Positions 1-7,313 of a DNA stretch of 14,179 nt are shown here, one piece after another; within the stretch, counting starts at the first letter, position 1; each line of letters opens with the position of its first letter. Origin of the DNA: Rhizobacter sp. (GTDB lineage Bacteria; Pseudomonadota; Gammaproteobacteria; Burkholderiales; Burkholderiaceae_C); NCBI GenBank assembly GCA_025359585.1, contig JANYFX010000200.1, forward strand, positions 1-14,179, in the 5' to 3' direction. The notes beneath the pieces were generated by a model. That model worked only from the letters and a program-made list of their open reading frames with translations, was not told the origin of the DNA and searched no databases. The translations under genes and the position numbers were made by a program.

Positions 1-102
1 CTCGCCATTTGCGCGCTGCGCGCGCGCGTCGAGCAGGAACTTGGGCCGCAGGAAGCTGCCGACGTGGTCGGCGCGGAACGGCGGCGTGGTGCGGAGGGTC
101 AT
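1..102 (-). CDS. MetE-like cobalamin-independent methionine synthase family protein (5' end only)
   Basis: Only the first 34 codons are inside the window; the gene runs off the left edge. The visible protein begins with a segment RADHVGSFLRPKFLLDAR (residues 10-27). This is the N-terminal hallmark of the short, single-barrel homologues of cobalamin-independent methionine synthase (YxjG/YxjH type), annotated as 5-methyltetrahydropteroyltriglutamate-homocysteine S-methyltransferase. The histidine in this motif is the expected early conserved residue; the zinc-binding residues would lie outside the window. The ATG at 102 has a good Shine-Dalgarno AAGGAGA (complement of 109-115) six bases upstream, which fixes the start. 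The gene is divergent from the Liv-type transporter operon, with a 96-base shared upstream region. The family is recognised with fair confidence; the methyl donor and acceptor cannot be told from this fragment. Confidence 0.8.
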   Translation of the reverse strand, partial: MTLRTTPPFRADHVGSFLRPKFLLDARAQRANGE

Positions 103-198
103 CGCGGGTCTCCTTGCAGGGGTTTGAACCATGATAGCCAGCGCTGACAGTTCGCTACAGTTGGCGCCGGCCAGTTCAACGCACTCCCCGGAGACACC
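103..198. promoter_or_regulatory. Divergent intergenic region with a 10-bp-period direct repeat
   Basis: This 96-base gap lies between the divergent MetE-like gene and the transporter operon, so promoters in both directions are expected here. Positions 147-156 and 157-166 form a direct repeat, ACAGTTcGCt then ACAGTTgGCg, spaced exactly one helical turn apart, which could be a regulator site. A TATCAT-like -10 element for the leftward gene can be read on the minus strand at 131-136, without a convincing -35. No clear sigma-70 promoter was found for the rightward operon. Each gene has its own Shine-Dalgarno at the edge of the gap (109-115 leftward, GGAG 190-193 rightward). Confidence 0.4.
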
Positions 199-1380
199 AT
201 GATCACCAAACGCCATGTCCTGCAGCTTGCGATCGCCGCCTTGACGACGGCCTGCGCTGTAACGGCCTTCGCCGCTGACACCAGCCCGATCAAGATCGGG
301 CTGATCCTGCCGATGACCGGCCAATCGGCTTCCACCGGCCGGCAGATCGACGCCGCCGTGAAGCTCTGGATGGCGCAGAACGGCAACAAGGTCGCCGGCC
401 GCAGCATCGAGGTGATCCTGAAGGACGACGGCGCCGTGCCCGACGCCACCAAGCGCATCGCGCAGGAACTGATCGTCAACGACAAGGTCTCGGTGATCGC
501 CGGCTTCGGCATCACGCCGACCGCGCTGGCCACCGCGCCGCTGGCCACGCAGAGCAAGACGCCGCTGGTCGTGATGGCCGCCGCCACGAGCAGCATCACC
601 GAAGCCTCGCCCTACATCATCCGCACCAGCTTCACGCTGCCGCAGGTGACGATCGGCATCGCCGACTGGGCCGCCAAGAACAAGATCAAGAAGGCCGTCA
701 CGCTGGTCGCCGACTACGGCCCGGGCTTCGACGCCGAGAAGTACTTCGACAGCCAGTTCCGCCTGAACGGCGGCCAGATTCTCGACAAGCTGCGCACGCC
801 GCTGCGCAGCCCCGACTTCGCACCCGTGCTGCAGAAGGTGCTCGACGCCAAGCCCGACGCGCTGTTCGTGTTCCTGCCTTCGGGCCAGGGCGCGGCCTTC
901 ATGAAGCAGTTCGCCGAGCGCGGCCTCGACAAGAGCGGCGTGAAGCTGATCGCCACCGGCGACGTGACCGACGACGACCAGCTGAACGACATGGGCGACG
1001 TGGCGCTCGGCGTCGTCAACTCGCACCACTATTCGGCCGCGCACCCGTCGGCCACGAACAAGAAGTTCGTCGACGCCTTCCAGGCCGCGAACAAGTTCCG
1101 CCCGAACTTCATGGCGGTCGGCGGCTACGACGGCATGCGCGTGATCTACAAGGCGCTCGAAGCGACCAAGGGTGCCGGCGGCGACGCGTTGCTGGCCGCG
1201 ATGAAGGGTCAGATCTTCGAGAGCCCGCGCGGCCCGGTGTTGATCGACGGCCAGACGCGCGACATCGTGCAGGACGTGTACATCCGCAAGGTCGAGCGTG
1301 TGCCGGCGATGGGCAACGGCCTGTACAACGTCGAGTTCGACGTGATCAAGGGTGTCAAAGACCCGGGCAAGCTGAAGTAA
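199..1380 (+). CDS. Branched-chain amino acid-type ABC transporter substrate-binding protein (LivK-like)
   Basis: This is a 393-residue periplasmic binding protein of the HAAT/Liv class (Peripla_BP_6 fold), the usual length for the family. Residues 1-25 form a Sec signal peptide: MITKRH, a hydrophobic stretch, then AFA before A26, a plausible signal peptidase I site. There is no lipobox cysteine, so the protein should be soluble in the periplasm. The mature protein opens with IKIGLILPMTGQSASTGRQ, the typical first strand and ligand loop of LivK-type proteins, followed by IVNDKVSVIAGFG (about residues 94-106) and the VGGYDGMRVI segment (about 309-318). GGAG at 190-193 supports the ATG at 199. 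It is the first gene of the operon with LivH, LivM, LivG and LivF-like proteins, so it delivers substrate to that importer. The ligand is unknown: Liv-type proteins bind amino acids but also amides, urea or aromatic acids. Confidence 0.93.
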   Translation: MITKRHVLQLAIAALTTACAVTAFAADTSPIKIGLILPMTGQSASTGRQIDAAVKLWMAQNGNKVAGRSIEVILKDDGAVPDATKRIAQELIVNDKVSVIAGFGITPTALATAPLATQSKTPLVVMAAATSSITEASPYIIRTSFTLPQVTIGIADWAAKNKIKKAVTLVADYGPGFDAEKYFDSQFRLNGGQILDKLRTPLRSPDFAPVLQKVLDAKPDALFVFLPSGQGAAFMKQFAERGLDKSGVKLIATGDVTDDDQLNDMGDVALGVVNSHHYSAAHPSATNKKFVDAFQAANKFRPNFMAVGGYDGMRVIYKALEATKGAGGDALLAAMKGQIFESPRGPVLIDGQTRDIVQDVYIRKVERVPAMGNGLYNVEFDVIKGVKDPGKLK

Positions 1381-1417
1381 AAATCGGGCTCTGCGCCGTC
1401 GAGTTTTTCCTGTCCAC

Positions 1418-2281
1418 ATGCTGACCCTTCTGTTCGACGGCATCGCCTACGGCATGCTGCTGTTCGTGCTCGCCGTCGGGCTGGCCGTGACGCTGGGCTT
1501 GATGAATTTCATCAACCTCGCGCACGGCGCGTTCGCGATGGCGGGCGGCTACATCACCGTGCTGCTGATGAACCGGCTCGGCGTGCCTTTCCTCGTCTGC
1601 CTGCCGCTCGCCTTTCTCGGCTCGGCGCTGCTCGGCGCCGCGCTCGAGCCCACGCTCTACCGCCGCATGTACGGGCGGCCGCACCTCGACCAGGTGCTGT
1701 TCTCGATCGGGCTCGTGTTCATGGCGGTGGCCGGCGTCGACTATTTCGTCGGTTCGACGCAGCAGAACATCCAGCTGCCGGCGTGGCTCAAGGGCCGCTT
1801 CGACATCGAATGGGTCGGCATCGGCAAGTACCGGCTCTTCATCATCGTTGTCTGCGCTGCCCTCACGCTCGTCTTGCAGTGGGTGCTCTCGCGCACCCGC
1901 TTCGGCAGCCAGCTGCGCGCCTCGGTCGACGACCCGCGCGTGGCCGGTGGCCTCGGCCTGAACGTGAACCGCATTTTCCTGTTCACCTTCGCGGTCGGCT
2001 CCGGCCTGGCCGGCCTGGGCGGTGCGCTCGGCGCCGAAGTGCTGGGCCTGGACCCCGGCTTCCCGCTCAAGTTCATGATCTACTTTTTGATCGTCTGCGC
2101 CGTCGGCGGCACCACCACCATCACCGGCCCGCTGCTCGCGGCACTGCTGCTCGGCATCGCCGACGTGGCCGGCAAGTACTACGTGCCCAAGCTCGGCGCC
2201 TTCATCGTCTACACGCTGATGATCGTGATCCTGATGCTGCGGCCGCAAGGCCTGTTCGCGCGCGCCGGGGGTGGCAAGTGA
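1418..2281 (+). CDS. livH: Branched-chain amino acid-type ABC transporter permease (LivH-like)
   Basis: This is a 287-residue inner-membrane permease, the normal size for LivH. The N-terminus (GIAYGMLLFVLAVGLAVTLG, then MNFINLAHGAF at about 29-39) is the classical LivH opening. Several hydrophobic helices follow. A cytoplasmic coupling segment RASVDDPRVAGGLGLNVNRI at about 168-187 corresponds to the EAA-like loop that contacts the ATPases, and the protein ends with the family signature MLRPQGLF. It would form the membrane channel with the LivM-like partner encoded next. The ATG at 1418 lies 37 bases after the binding-protein stop and has no strong Shine-Dalgarno, so its translation may depend partly on upstream ribosomes. 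Its stop overlaps the GTG start of the next gene by four bases. The family is clear; the transported substrate is not. Confidence 0.93.
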   Translation: MLTLLFDGIAYGMLLFVLAVGLAVTLGLMNFINLAHGAFAMAGGYITVLLMNRLGVPFLVCLPLAFLGSALLGAALEPTLYRRMYGRPHLDQVLFSIGLVFMAVAGVDYFVGSTQQNIQLPAWLKGRFDIEWVGIGKYRLFIIVVCAALTLVLQWVLSRTRFGSQLRASVDDPRVAGGLGLNVNRIFLFTFAVGSGLAGLGGALGAEVLGLDPGFPLKFMIYFLIVCAVGGTTTITGPLLAALLLGIADVAGKYYVPKLGAFIVYTLMIVILMLRPQGLFARAGGGK

Positions 2282-3243
2282 GCGTCGCATCGAGCCTGCG
2301 TGGCAACGCGCGCTGGCACTGGTGGGAGTTCGCGCTGATCGGCGCGCTCGTGCTGTCGTGGTTTCTGTTGCCGACGCAGGCGCTGCTGTTGAACGAGATC
2401 GCGATCGTCGCGCTGTTCGCGATGTCGCTCGACCTGATCCTCGGCTACGCCGGTGTCGTGTCGCTCGGTCATGCGGCCTTCTTCGGCATCGGCTCGTACG
2501 CGGCCGCTCTGTTCGCCAAGCTCGTGATGCCCGACCCGTGGGTCGGCATGGCGGTGGCGGTCTGCACCGCCGCCGCGCTCGGCGCGGTCTGCAGCCTGTT
2601 GATCCTGCGCGGCTCCGACCTCACGCGGCTGATGGTCACGCTCGGTGTCGCGTCGATCCTGTACGAACTCGCCAACAAGCTCGACTGGTTGACCGGCGGC
2701 GCCGACGGCCTGCAAGGCGTGGTGATGGGCCCGCTGCTCACGCCCTTCGGTGCCTTCGAGTTCGACCTCGGCGGCCGCACCGCGTATGCGTACACGCTGG
2801 GGGTGTTGATCGTCTGCCTGCTGCTCGCCAGAAGGCTCGTGCACTCGCCGTTCGGTTACTCGTTGCAGGCCTTGCGCGACAACCGCTTGCGCACGTCGAG
2901 CATCGGCCTGTCGGTCAACCTGCGCTTGATCGCGGTCTATACCGTGGCGGCCGCGATCGCCGGTGCGGCCGGTGCCTTGCTCGCGCAGACCAGCGGCTTC
3001 TCCTCTCTCGACGTGTTCGACTTCCACCGCAGCGCCGACGTGCTGCTGGTGCTCGTGATCGGTGGCACCGGTTACCTCTACGGCGGCATCTTCGGCGCGA
3101 TCGTTTTCAAGCTGCTGCACGATTTGATTTCTGCCTGGACGCCGCAGTACTGGAACTTCTGGCTCGGCCTGTTCCTCGTCGTGCTGGTGCTCGTCGGCCG
3201 CGACAAGCTGCTGAGCCCGCGCTCGTGGGGTCGCAAGTCATGA
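2278..3243 (+). CDS. livM: Branched-chain amino acid-type ABC transporter permease (LivM-like)
   Basis: This is a 321-residue inner-membrane permease. The start is taken as GTG at 2278, overlapping the LivH stop as GTGA; this gives the expected N-terminus (SVASSLRGNARWHWWEF and then the first helix), whereas an upstream extension would read out-of-frame LivH sequence. LivM landmarks are present: NEIAIVALFAMSLDLILGYAG at about 39-59, SLGHAAFFGIGSYAAAL at about 62-78, a coupling loop LQALRDNRLRTSSIGLSV at about 196-213, and IGGTGYLYGGIFGAIVF at about 261-277. These are typical of the second membrane subunit of HAAT transporters. The stop overlaps the ATG of the LivG-like gene (ATGA), so permease and ATPase are translationally coupled. 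There is good confidence in the family and none in the substrate. Confidence 0.93.
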   Translation: MSVASSLRGNARWHWWEFALIGALVLSWFLLPTQALLLNEIAIVALFAMSLDLILGYAGVVSLGHAAFFGIGSYAAALFAKLVMPDPWVGMAVAVCTAAALGAVCSLLILRGSDLTRLMVTLGVASILYELANKLDWLTGGADGLQGVVMGPLLTPFGAFEFDLGGRTAYAYTLGVLIVCLLLARRLVHSPFGYSLQALRDNRLRTSSIGLSVNLRLIAVYTVAAAIAGAAGALLAQTSGFSSLDVFDFHRSADVLLVLVIGGTGYLYGGIFGAIVFKLLHDLISAWTPQYWNFWLGLFLVVLVLVGRDKLLSPRSWGRKS

Positions 3244-3998
3244 CCGTCGTTCTCGAAACCCGCTCGCTGGTCAAGCGTTACGGTGGCATCACGCCGACCA
3301 ACGACGTGTCGATCCAGGTCGAACGCGGCGCACGGCAAGCGCTGATCGGCCCGAACGGCGCCGGCAAGACGACGCTGATCAACCTGCTGACCGGCGTGGC
3401 CGAGCCGACCTCGGGAACCATCTGGCTCGACGGGCAAGACATCACCCAACTCGCGCCGCACGAGCGGGTGCGGCGCGGCATCGTGCGCACCTTCCAGATC
3501 AACCAGTTGTTCAGCGAGCTCACGCCGCTGCAGTCTCTCGCGCTCGCGGTGTCGGCGCATTTGGGCTTGTCCGCTCAATGGTGGCGCCCGCTCGGCAGCG
3601 ATGCCCGCGTGGTGCAGGCCTGCGAAAAGCTGCTCGCGCAATTCCACCTCGACGACGTGATGGACCAGCAGGTCAAGCTGCTCGCCTACGGCAAACGGCG
3701 CCTGCTGGAGATCGCAACCGCCCTGGCCTGCGAACCGCGCGTGTTGCTGCTCGACGAGCCGGTGGCCGGCGTGCCCGAAGGCGAGCGCCAGGAGATCTTC
3801 GACATCATCAACGCGCTGCCGGCCGATGTGACCGTGCTGCTGATCGAGCACGACATGGACCTGGTCTTCAACTTCGCGAATCGCGTGACCGTGCTCGTCA
3901 ACGGCGCGCTGTTCGCCGAAGGCGACGTGCAGAGCATCTCGAACGACCCGCGCGTGAAGGCGGTGTACCTCGGTGAAGGCGAGGGTGGCCATGGCTGA
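3240..3998 (+). CDS. livG: Branched-chain amino acid-type ABC transporter ATP-binding protein (LivG-like)
   Basis: This is a 252-residue cytoplasmic ATPase that powers import. Visible motifs, in order, are Walker A GPNGAGKTT (37-45), Q-loop Q86 in RTFQ, signature LAYGK (148-152), Walker B RVLLLDE with D172 and E173, and the switch histidine H204 in LLIEHDM. The LivG-type sequence following the Q-loop (INQLFSELTPLQSL) agrees with this subfamily. Two things are slightly unusual: the signature has A and K where LSYGQ is common, and the D-loop reads AGVPEGE instead of the frequent AGLNPxE. The gene starts inside the LivM stop (ATGA) and ends 8 bases inside the next gene, so all four membrane and ATPase genes are coupled. 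It probably pairs with the LivF-like ATPase as a heterodimer. Confidence 0.94.
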   Translation: MTVVLETRSLVKRYGGITPTNDVSIQVERGARQALIGPNGAGKTTLINLLTGVAEPTSGTIWLDGQDITQLAPHERVRRGIVRTFQINQLFSELTPLQSLALAVSAHLGLSAQWWRPLGSDARVVQACEKLLAQFHLDDVMDQQVKLLAYGKRRLLEIATALACEPRVLLLDEPVAGVPEGERQEIFDIINALPADVTVLLIEHDMDLVFNFANRVTVLVNGALFAEGDVQSISNDPRVKAVYLGEGEGGHG

Positions 3999-4698
3999 GC
4001 TGCTGAAGGTCGAAGGCCTGCGCTCGGGCTACGGCGAGGCGGTGGTCGTGCAGGGCGTGAGCTTGTCGCTTGAACAAGGTCAATCGCTCGCGCTGCTCGG
4101 CCGCAACGGCACCGGCAAGACAACCTTGCTGAACACGCTGATCGGTGTGACACGCCGCCACCAGGGCAGCATCACGCTGGCGGGGCAAGACATCACCTTG
4201 TTGCCGCCGCACCTGCGCGCCGCCGCCGGCATCGGCTGGGTGCCGCAGGAGCGCAACATCTTCAAGTCGCTGACGGTGGACGAGAACCTCACGGCCGTCG
4301 CGCGCCCTGGCCCGTGGACCGTGAAGCGCGCTTACGAAATGTTCCCGCGCCTGGCCGAACGCAAGGCCAACATGGGCAACCAGCTCTCGGGCGGCGAACA
4401 GCAGATGCTCGCGGTGGCGCGTGCGCTGGTGCTGAACCCGAAGTTGCTGCTGCTCGACGAACCGCTCGAAGGCCTGGCGCCGATCATCGTGGAAGAGCTG
4501 CTGCGCTCGATCGCCCGCGTGGTGCGCGACGAAGGCATGAGCGCGATCATCGTCGAGCAGAACCCTCGGATGATCTTGCCGATCACACACAACGCGGTCG
4601 TGCTCGACCGGGGTGCAGTGGTGCACGCGGCACCGAGCGCCGAGCTGCTGGCCGACCGGGCGCAACTCGACCGCTGGCTGGCGGTGGCGAAGGCCTGA
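3991..4698 (+). CDS. livF: Branched-chain amino acid-type ABC transporter ATP-binding protein (LivF-like)
   Basis: This is a 235-residue cytoplasmic ATPase. It has Walker A GRNGTGKTT (37-45), Q86 in VPQERNIF, a perfect signature LSGGE (132-136), Walker B LLLLDEP (D156, E157) and the LivF-characteristic stretch EPLEGLAPIIVEEL (157-170). The switch position holds Q190 in VEQN rather than histidine, which is normal for LivF proteins. ATG 3991 is chosen over an in-frame GTG at 3973 because GAGGG at 3981-3985 sits five bases upstream and the N-terminus then matches the family (LLKVEGLRSGYG). It overlaps the LivG-like gene by 8 bases and is the last gene of the operon; the convergent SDR gene ends 18 bases further on. 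The family assignment is firm. Confidence 0.94.
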   Translation: MAELLKVEGLRSGYGEAVVVQGVSLSLEQGQSLALLGRNGTGKTTLLNTLIGVTRRHQGSITLAGQDITLLPPHLRAAAGIGWVPQERNIFKSLTVDENLTAVARPGPWTVKRAYEMFPRLAERKANMGNQLSGGEQQMLAVARALVLNPKLLLLDEPLEGLAPIIVEELLRSIARVVRDEGMSAIIVEQNPRMILPITHNAVVLDRGAVVHAAPSAELLADRAQLDRWLAVAKA

Positions 4699-4714
4699 TT
4701 CAGGCCCGCGCGGG
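4692..4714. terminator. Candidate bidirectional terminator-like dyad between convergent genes
   Basis: Positions 4692-4706 read GGCCTGA-T-TCAGGCC, a perfect 7-bp inverted repeat around one base that spans the stop codon of the LivF-like gene. It is followed at once by the palindrome CCCGCGCGGG (4705-4714). The dyads sit between the stop codons of two convergent operons (4698 and 4717), the place where a shared terminator would be expected. A real hairpin would use a shorter GGCCT/AGGCC stem with loop GATTC. No T-tract follows on either strand, so intrinsic termination is uncertain. Confidence 0.35.
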
Positions 4715-4716
4715 AG

Positions 4717-5751
4717 TCAACGCCTGGCTTGAAGTGCGGCCCACGCGCCGAGCAACTGCCCTTCCCGGTCTCGCGTCAGCTTGCCCTTGCGGCGCGGGTC
4801 TTCGGCGGTGGGCAGGCCTTCATCGAGCACGGCCGCCACCGTGTCGTGCAACGGCCGCGTGCGCAAACCCGCAGCCCACGCACGGCCCACGTCGACGCGG
4901 TTGAAACCAGCGTACTCGGGGTCGGTCGATGGCAACCAGAGTGGCAGCTCGCTCCACGGCTGCACGCCCTGTTCGACGAGAAACGATTCGCCGACCGGCA
5001 CGCCCCGCGCCGGCGTGAGGCCACGTGCCGCGACCGCATCGGCGCAGGCCTGCAACAGCGCGGGCCAGTCGCAGGTGGCGTTGTTGTTTGCACCGGCCGG
5101 GCCGGTGGCGTTGAACACGCCGCGCTCGTTCGTTTCGAGCAGCCGCACCATCCACTCGCCGAGGTCACGCACGTCGATGAATTGCAGAGGTTCGTGCGGC
5201 GGCGCTTCGGGCACCAGCATGTCGCCGCCCGCCATCGAGCGCCACGGCCAGTGACTGAAGCGCCCGCTGCGATCGCCCGGGCCGACGATCAGGCCCGGCC
5301 GCACGATCAGCGAACGTTCGCCGAACACCCGCTGCACTTCGGCTTCGCAAGCTGCTTTCTGTGGGCCATAGTGCTCCAGGTTGCGATCGTCGCGGCCGAG
5401 TTGATCGAAGCGCGCGAGCGGATCGGTTTCGCGCACCGGCACCTGGCTCGTCGTGGCGTAGACCGATACGCTGGAGACGAACAAATAACAGCCGCAGTCG
5501 CGCAGCGCTTCGGCACTGGCCTGCACGTCGGCCGGCACGTAGCCGCAGGTGTCGATCACCGCGTCCCACCGGCGGCCGTGCAGCGCGCTGAGATCGGCCG
5601 CGCGGTCGCCGGTCAGCACCTCTGCACCATCGGGCCACACGCTGCGCGCGCGGCCCCGGTTGAACACGGTGACCGTGTGGCCGCACGACACCGCCGCGTG
5701 CAGCGCCGCCACGCCGAGAAAAACGCCGCCGCCGAGGATCAGGATGTTCAT
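4717..5751 (-). CDS. NAD(P)-binding SDR / NAD-dependent epimerase-like protein
   Basis: This is a 344-residue cytoplasmic protein with an N-terminal Rossmann fold. ILILGGGVFLG (3-13) supplies the GxxGxxG-type dinucleotide-binding loop, TVFNRG (27-33) is the end of the second strand, and GDRAADL (48-54) follows. The catalytic region shows SSVSVY (93-98) and Y128-GPQ-K132, the YxxxK pair of extended SDRs. RPGLIVGPGDRSGRF (151-165) is the usual substrate-side segment. This is the extended SDR/epimerase family (COG0451-like); sequences of this type are often annotated only as NAD-dependent epimerase or reductase, and the substrate cannot be deduced. The ATG at 5751 is 7 bases after the stop of the SRPBCC gene, so the two are almost certainly co-transcribed and may act on the same compound. 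Confidence 0.85.
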   Translation of the reverse strand: MNILILGGGVFLGVAALHAAVSCGHTVTVFNRGRARSVWPDGAEVLTGDRAADLSALHGRRWDAVIDTCGYVPADVQASAEALRDCGCYLFVSSVSVYATTSQVPVRETDPLARFDQLGRDDRNLEHYGPQKAACEAEVQRVFGERSLIVRPGLIVGPGDRSGRFSHWPWRSMAGGDMLVPEAPPHEPLQFIDVRDLGEWMVRLLETNERGVFNATGPAGANNNATCDWPALLQACADAVAARGLTPARGVPVGESFLVEQGVQPWSELPLWLPSTDPEYAGFNRVDVGRAWAAGLRTRPLHDTVAAVLDEGLPTAEDPRRKGKLTRDREGQLLGAWAALQARR

Positions 5752-5758
5752 GGGTGTG

Positions 5759-6166
5759 TCAGGCCTTGCCCGAGGCGCTCTCCAGCGTCTTCTTCATCGC
5801 GCTTGTGCCTTGCTCGATCATCGCTTCGATGGCGGGCGCCATCTCGTGTGGAAGCAGGTCGGCGACCCAGACCAGCCGGCTGCCCTGCGCGCCCTCTGCG
5901 AAGACCTGCACCGAGGCGTTGTGGTGCGTGAGCCGGCCGCCCACGGCGGCCCACACCACGCGGCGATCGCTGTCGCTGACATCGACGATCAGCTCCCGGG
6001 CGCGCATGCCGTTGGCGAAGGTGACGACCCGCGCGTCGCCGTCGAGGTGGCAGTCGGTCACGAAGCCGGCCACCAGCCGGGTGTGCAGCGCACCGACATC
6101 ACGCACGGCGTCCCAGACCTCGTCTGCCGGCCGTGCGACGGAAACCTCTTTGCGAATCGATGCCAT
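5759..6166 (-). CDS. SRPBCC (START/polyketide cyclase-like) family protein
   Basis: This is a 135-residue small cytoplasmic protein. The opening ASIRKEVSVARPADEVWDAVRDVGALHTRL (2-31) has the strand-helix pattern of SRPBCC ligand-binding domains. It is followed by a run of beta strands with alternating charge (ARVVTFANGMRARELIVDVS; RRVVWAAVGG) and ends in the long C-terminal helix (EMAPAIEAMIEQGTSAMKKTLES, 108-130) that closes the pocket in this fold. Such proteins bind hydrophobic ligands or act as cyclases, dehydratases or AHSA1-like proteins; none of these is fixed here. The ATG at 6166 is preferred over an upstream in-frame ATG at 6250 because AAGGAC (complement of 6175-6180) is properly placed eight bases away and the extra 28 residues look non-conserved. 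It is the first gene of a two-gene unit with the SDR protein. Confidence 0.82.
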   Translation of the reverse strand: MASIRKEVSVARPADEVWDAVRDVGALHTRLVAGFVTDCHLDGDARVVTFANGMRARELIVDVSDSDRRVVWAAVGGRLTHHNASVQVFAEGAQGSRLVWVADLLPHEMAPAIEAMIEQGTSAMKKTLESASGKA

Positions 6167-6181
6167 GGGTGAAGTCCTTGT

Positions 6182-6218
6182 CCGGTGTGTTCTGCCGACC
6201 AGCGTACAAAAACACCGG
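6182..6218. promoter_or_regulatory. Inverted repeat upstream of the SRPBCC-SDR unit
   Basis: The perfect 7-bp arms CCGGTGT (6182-6188) and ACACCGG (6212-6218) are separated by 23 bases in the leader of the SRPBCC gene, 16-52 bases upstream of its ATG. Possible roles are an operator (arm centres about 30 bp, three helical turns, apart) or a leader stem-loop. No regulator gene is adjacent and no clear promoter hexamers accompany it. The rest of the 142-base gap 6167-6308 shows nothing else that I can support. Confidence 0.3.
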
Positions 6219-6308
6219 GCGGCGGACCGGCTGTTTTCGGACACGTTCATTTTGCAGGCCGCGGACGGCGAACGGCGCGAGCGCGCTGCGCTGCTTCGGT
6301 GCTCTCGA

Positions 6309-7253
6309 TCAAGCGAGCGTTGCCGGGTCGAGGTTGGCGCCGCACACGATCAGGCAGATCTTCTCGCCAGCCTGCGGGCGAACCAGGCCGCTGCGCAGCG
6401 CCGCCAGCGGCAACGCGGCGGCGGGCTCGACGGCGAGCTTGAGTTCTTTCCACAGCGCCCGCTGTGCGTCGCGAATCGCTTCGTCGCTCAGCAGCAAGGC
6501 GGTCGCCACATGCTGTTGCGTGACGCCCCACGCGATCTGGCCGATGCGGCGCGCGCCGAGCGAGTCGGCGGCGATGCCGCTGACCGCCACGTCGACCGGC
6601 GTTCCGGCCGCGCGGGCCGAGAACAAGGTCGGCGCCAGTTCCGGTTCGAGCGCCACGACCCGGCTGCGGCCCGCGAACCAGGCTGCGATGCCGGCGATGA
6701 GCCCGCCGCCACCCACGCTCACCAGCACCGTGTCGGGCGTGCCTTGTTGCGCTTCGATCTCGCGCGCCAGCGTGCCGGCGCCGGCCACCACTTCGGGCTG
6801 GTCGTAGGCGTGGGTCATCAAGGCGCCGGTCTCGTGCTGGCGCGCTTGGGCAGCAGCGAGCGCGTCGGCGTAAGCGTCGCCTGCGATCACGACCTTGGCG
6901 CCGAGCGTGGCCAGGCGTTCGCGCTTGGCGGCGGTGATCACACCCGGCACGTAGATCTCGGCCGGCACACCGAGCGCACGCGCCGCCACGGCCGTGGCGA
7001 TACCGGCATTGCCACCCGACGCGGCGATCACGCCGGCGGTGGGAATCGGGTTCGAGAGCAGCCGGTTGAACATGCCGCGCGCCTTGAAACTGCCCGAGAG
7101 CTGCAGGTGTTCGAGCTTGAGCCAGACCTCGAATTCGGGCGTGCCGGCCGGCATGCCGAGCGTTGCGCCCGGAAGCACCCACAGGGGCGTGGTGCGCACG
7201 TGCGGCGCGACGCGCAAGGCGGCGGCGGTGATGTGTTCGGGTGTGATGGTCAT
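6309..7253 (-). CDS. Threonine/serine dehydratase family PLP-dependent enzyme
   Basis: This is a 314-residue cytoplasmic fold-type-II PLP enzyme (PALP family), expected to deaminate L-threonine or L-serine to 2-oxobutyrate or pyruvate plus ammonia. Visible sites are the PLP lysine K57 in LSGSFKARG, the substrate loop ASGGNAG (78-84, with N82), the phosphate-binding tetraglycine GGGG (181-184), and C304 in VCGAN at the position usually holding Ser/Cys near the PLP ring. There is no C-terminal ACT domain, so it resembles the short catabolic type rather than feedback-regulated IlvA. The GGNAG loop, instead of the SAGNHAQG of typical IlvA/TdcB, points to the serine/threonine-dehydratase-like branch. 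ATG 7253 gives the family N-terminus (MTITPEHITAAALRV); longer in-frame starts would run into the toxin-antitoxin promoter and gene. It has no strong Shine-Dalgarno. The exact substrate is uncertain. Confidence 0.87.
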   Translation of the reverse strand: MTITPEHITAAALRVAPHVRTTPLWVLPGATLGMPAGTPEFEVWLKLEHLQLSGSFKARGMFNRLLSNPIPTAGVIAASGGNAGIATAVAARALGVPAEIYVPGVITAAKRERLATLGAKVVIAGDAYADALAAAQARQHETGALMTHAYDQPEVVAGAGTLAREIEAQQGTPDTVLVSVGGGGLIAGIAAWFAGRSRVVALEPELAPTLFSARAAGTPVDVAVSGIAADSLGARRIGQIAWGVTQQHVATALLLSDEAIRDAQRALWKELKLAVEPAAALPLAALRSGLVRPQAGEKICLIVCGANLDPATLA

Positions 7254-7313
7254 GGCGTGTCGTGGTGGGTGCGTGAGTGCAATGTATCGGTTGGGGCGCC
7301 GCAAGGCCGCGCA

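Noticed and set aside
1381..1417. Possible attenuator between the first binding protein and LivH (T-run at 1404-1408)
   Set aside because: There is a short T-run, but the only complementary arms upstream are 3 bases long, too weak to claim a hairpin.
1355..2290. Long minus-strand open frame (311 codons) opposite the LivH-like gene
   Set aside because: It is rich in Arg, Glu, His, Gln and Ala with no domain or hydrophobic pattern, typical of an antisense frame in GC-rich DNA, and it lies exactly opposite a clear permease.
2209..3992. Long minus-strand open frames opposite LivM and LivG
   Set aside because: They have the same low-complexity Arg/Glu/His/Gln composition; the opposite strand carries well-conserved transporter genes with coupled starts and stops.
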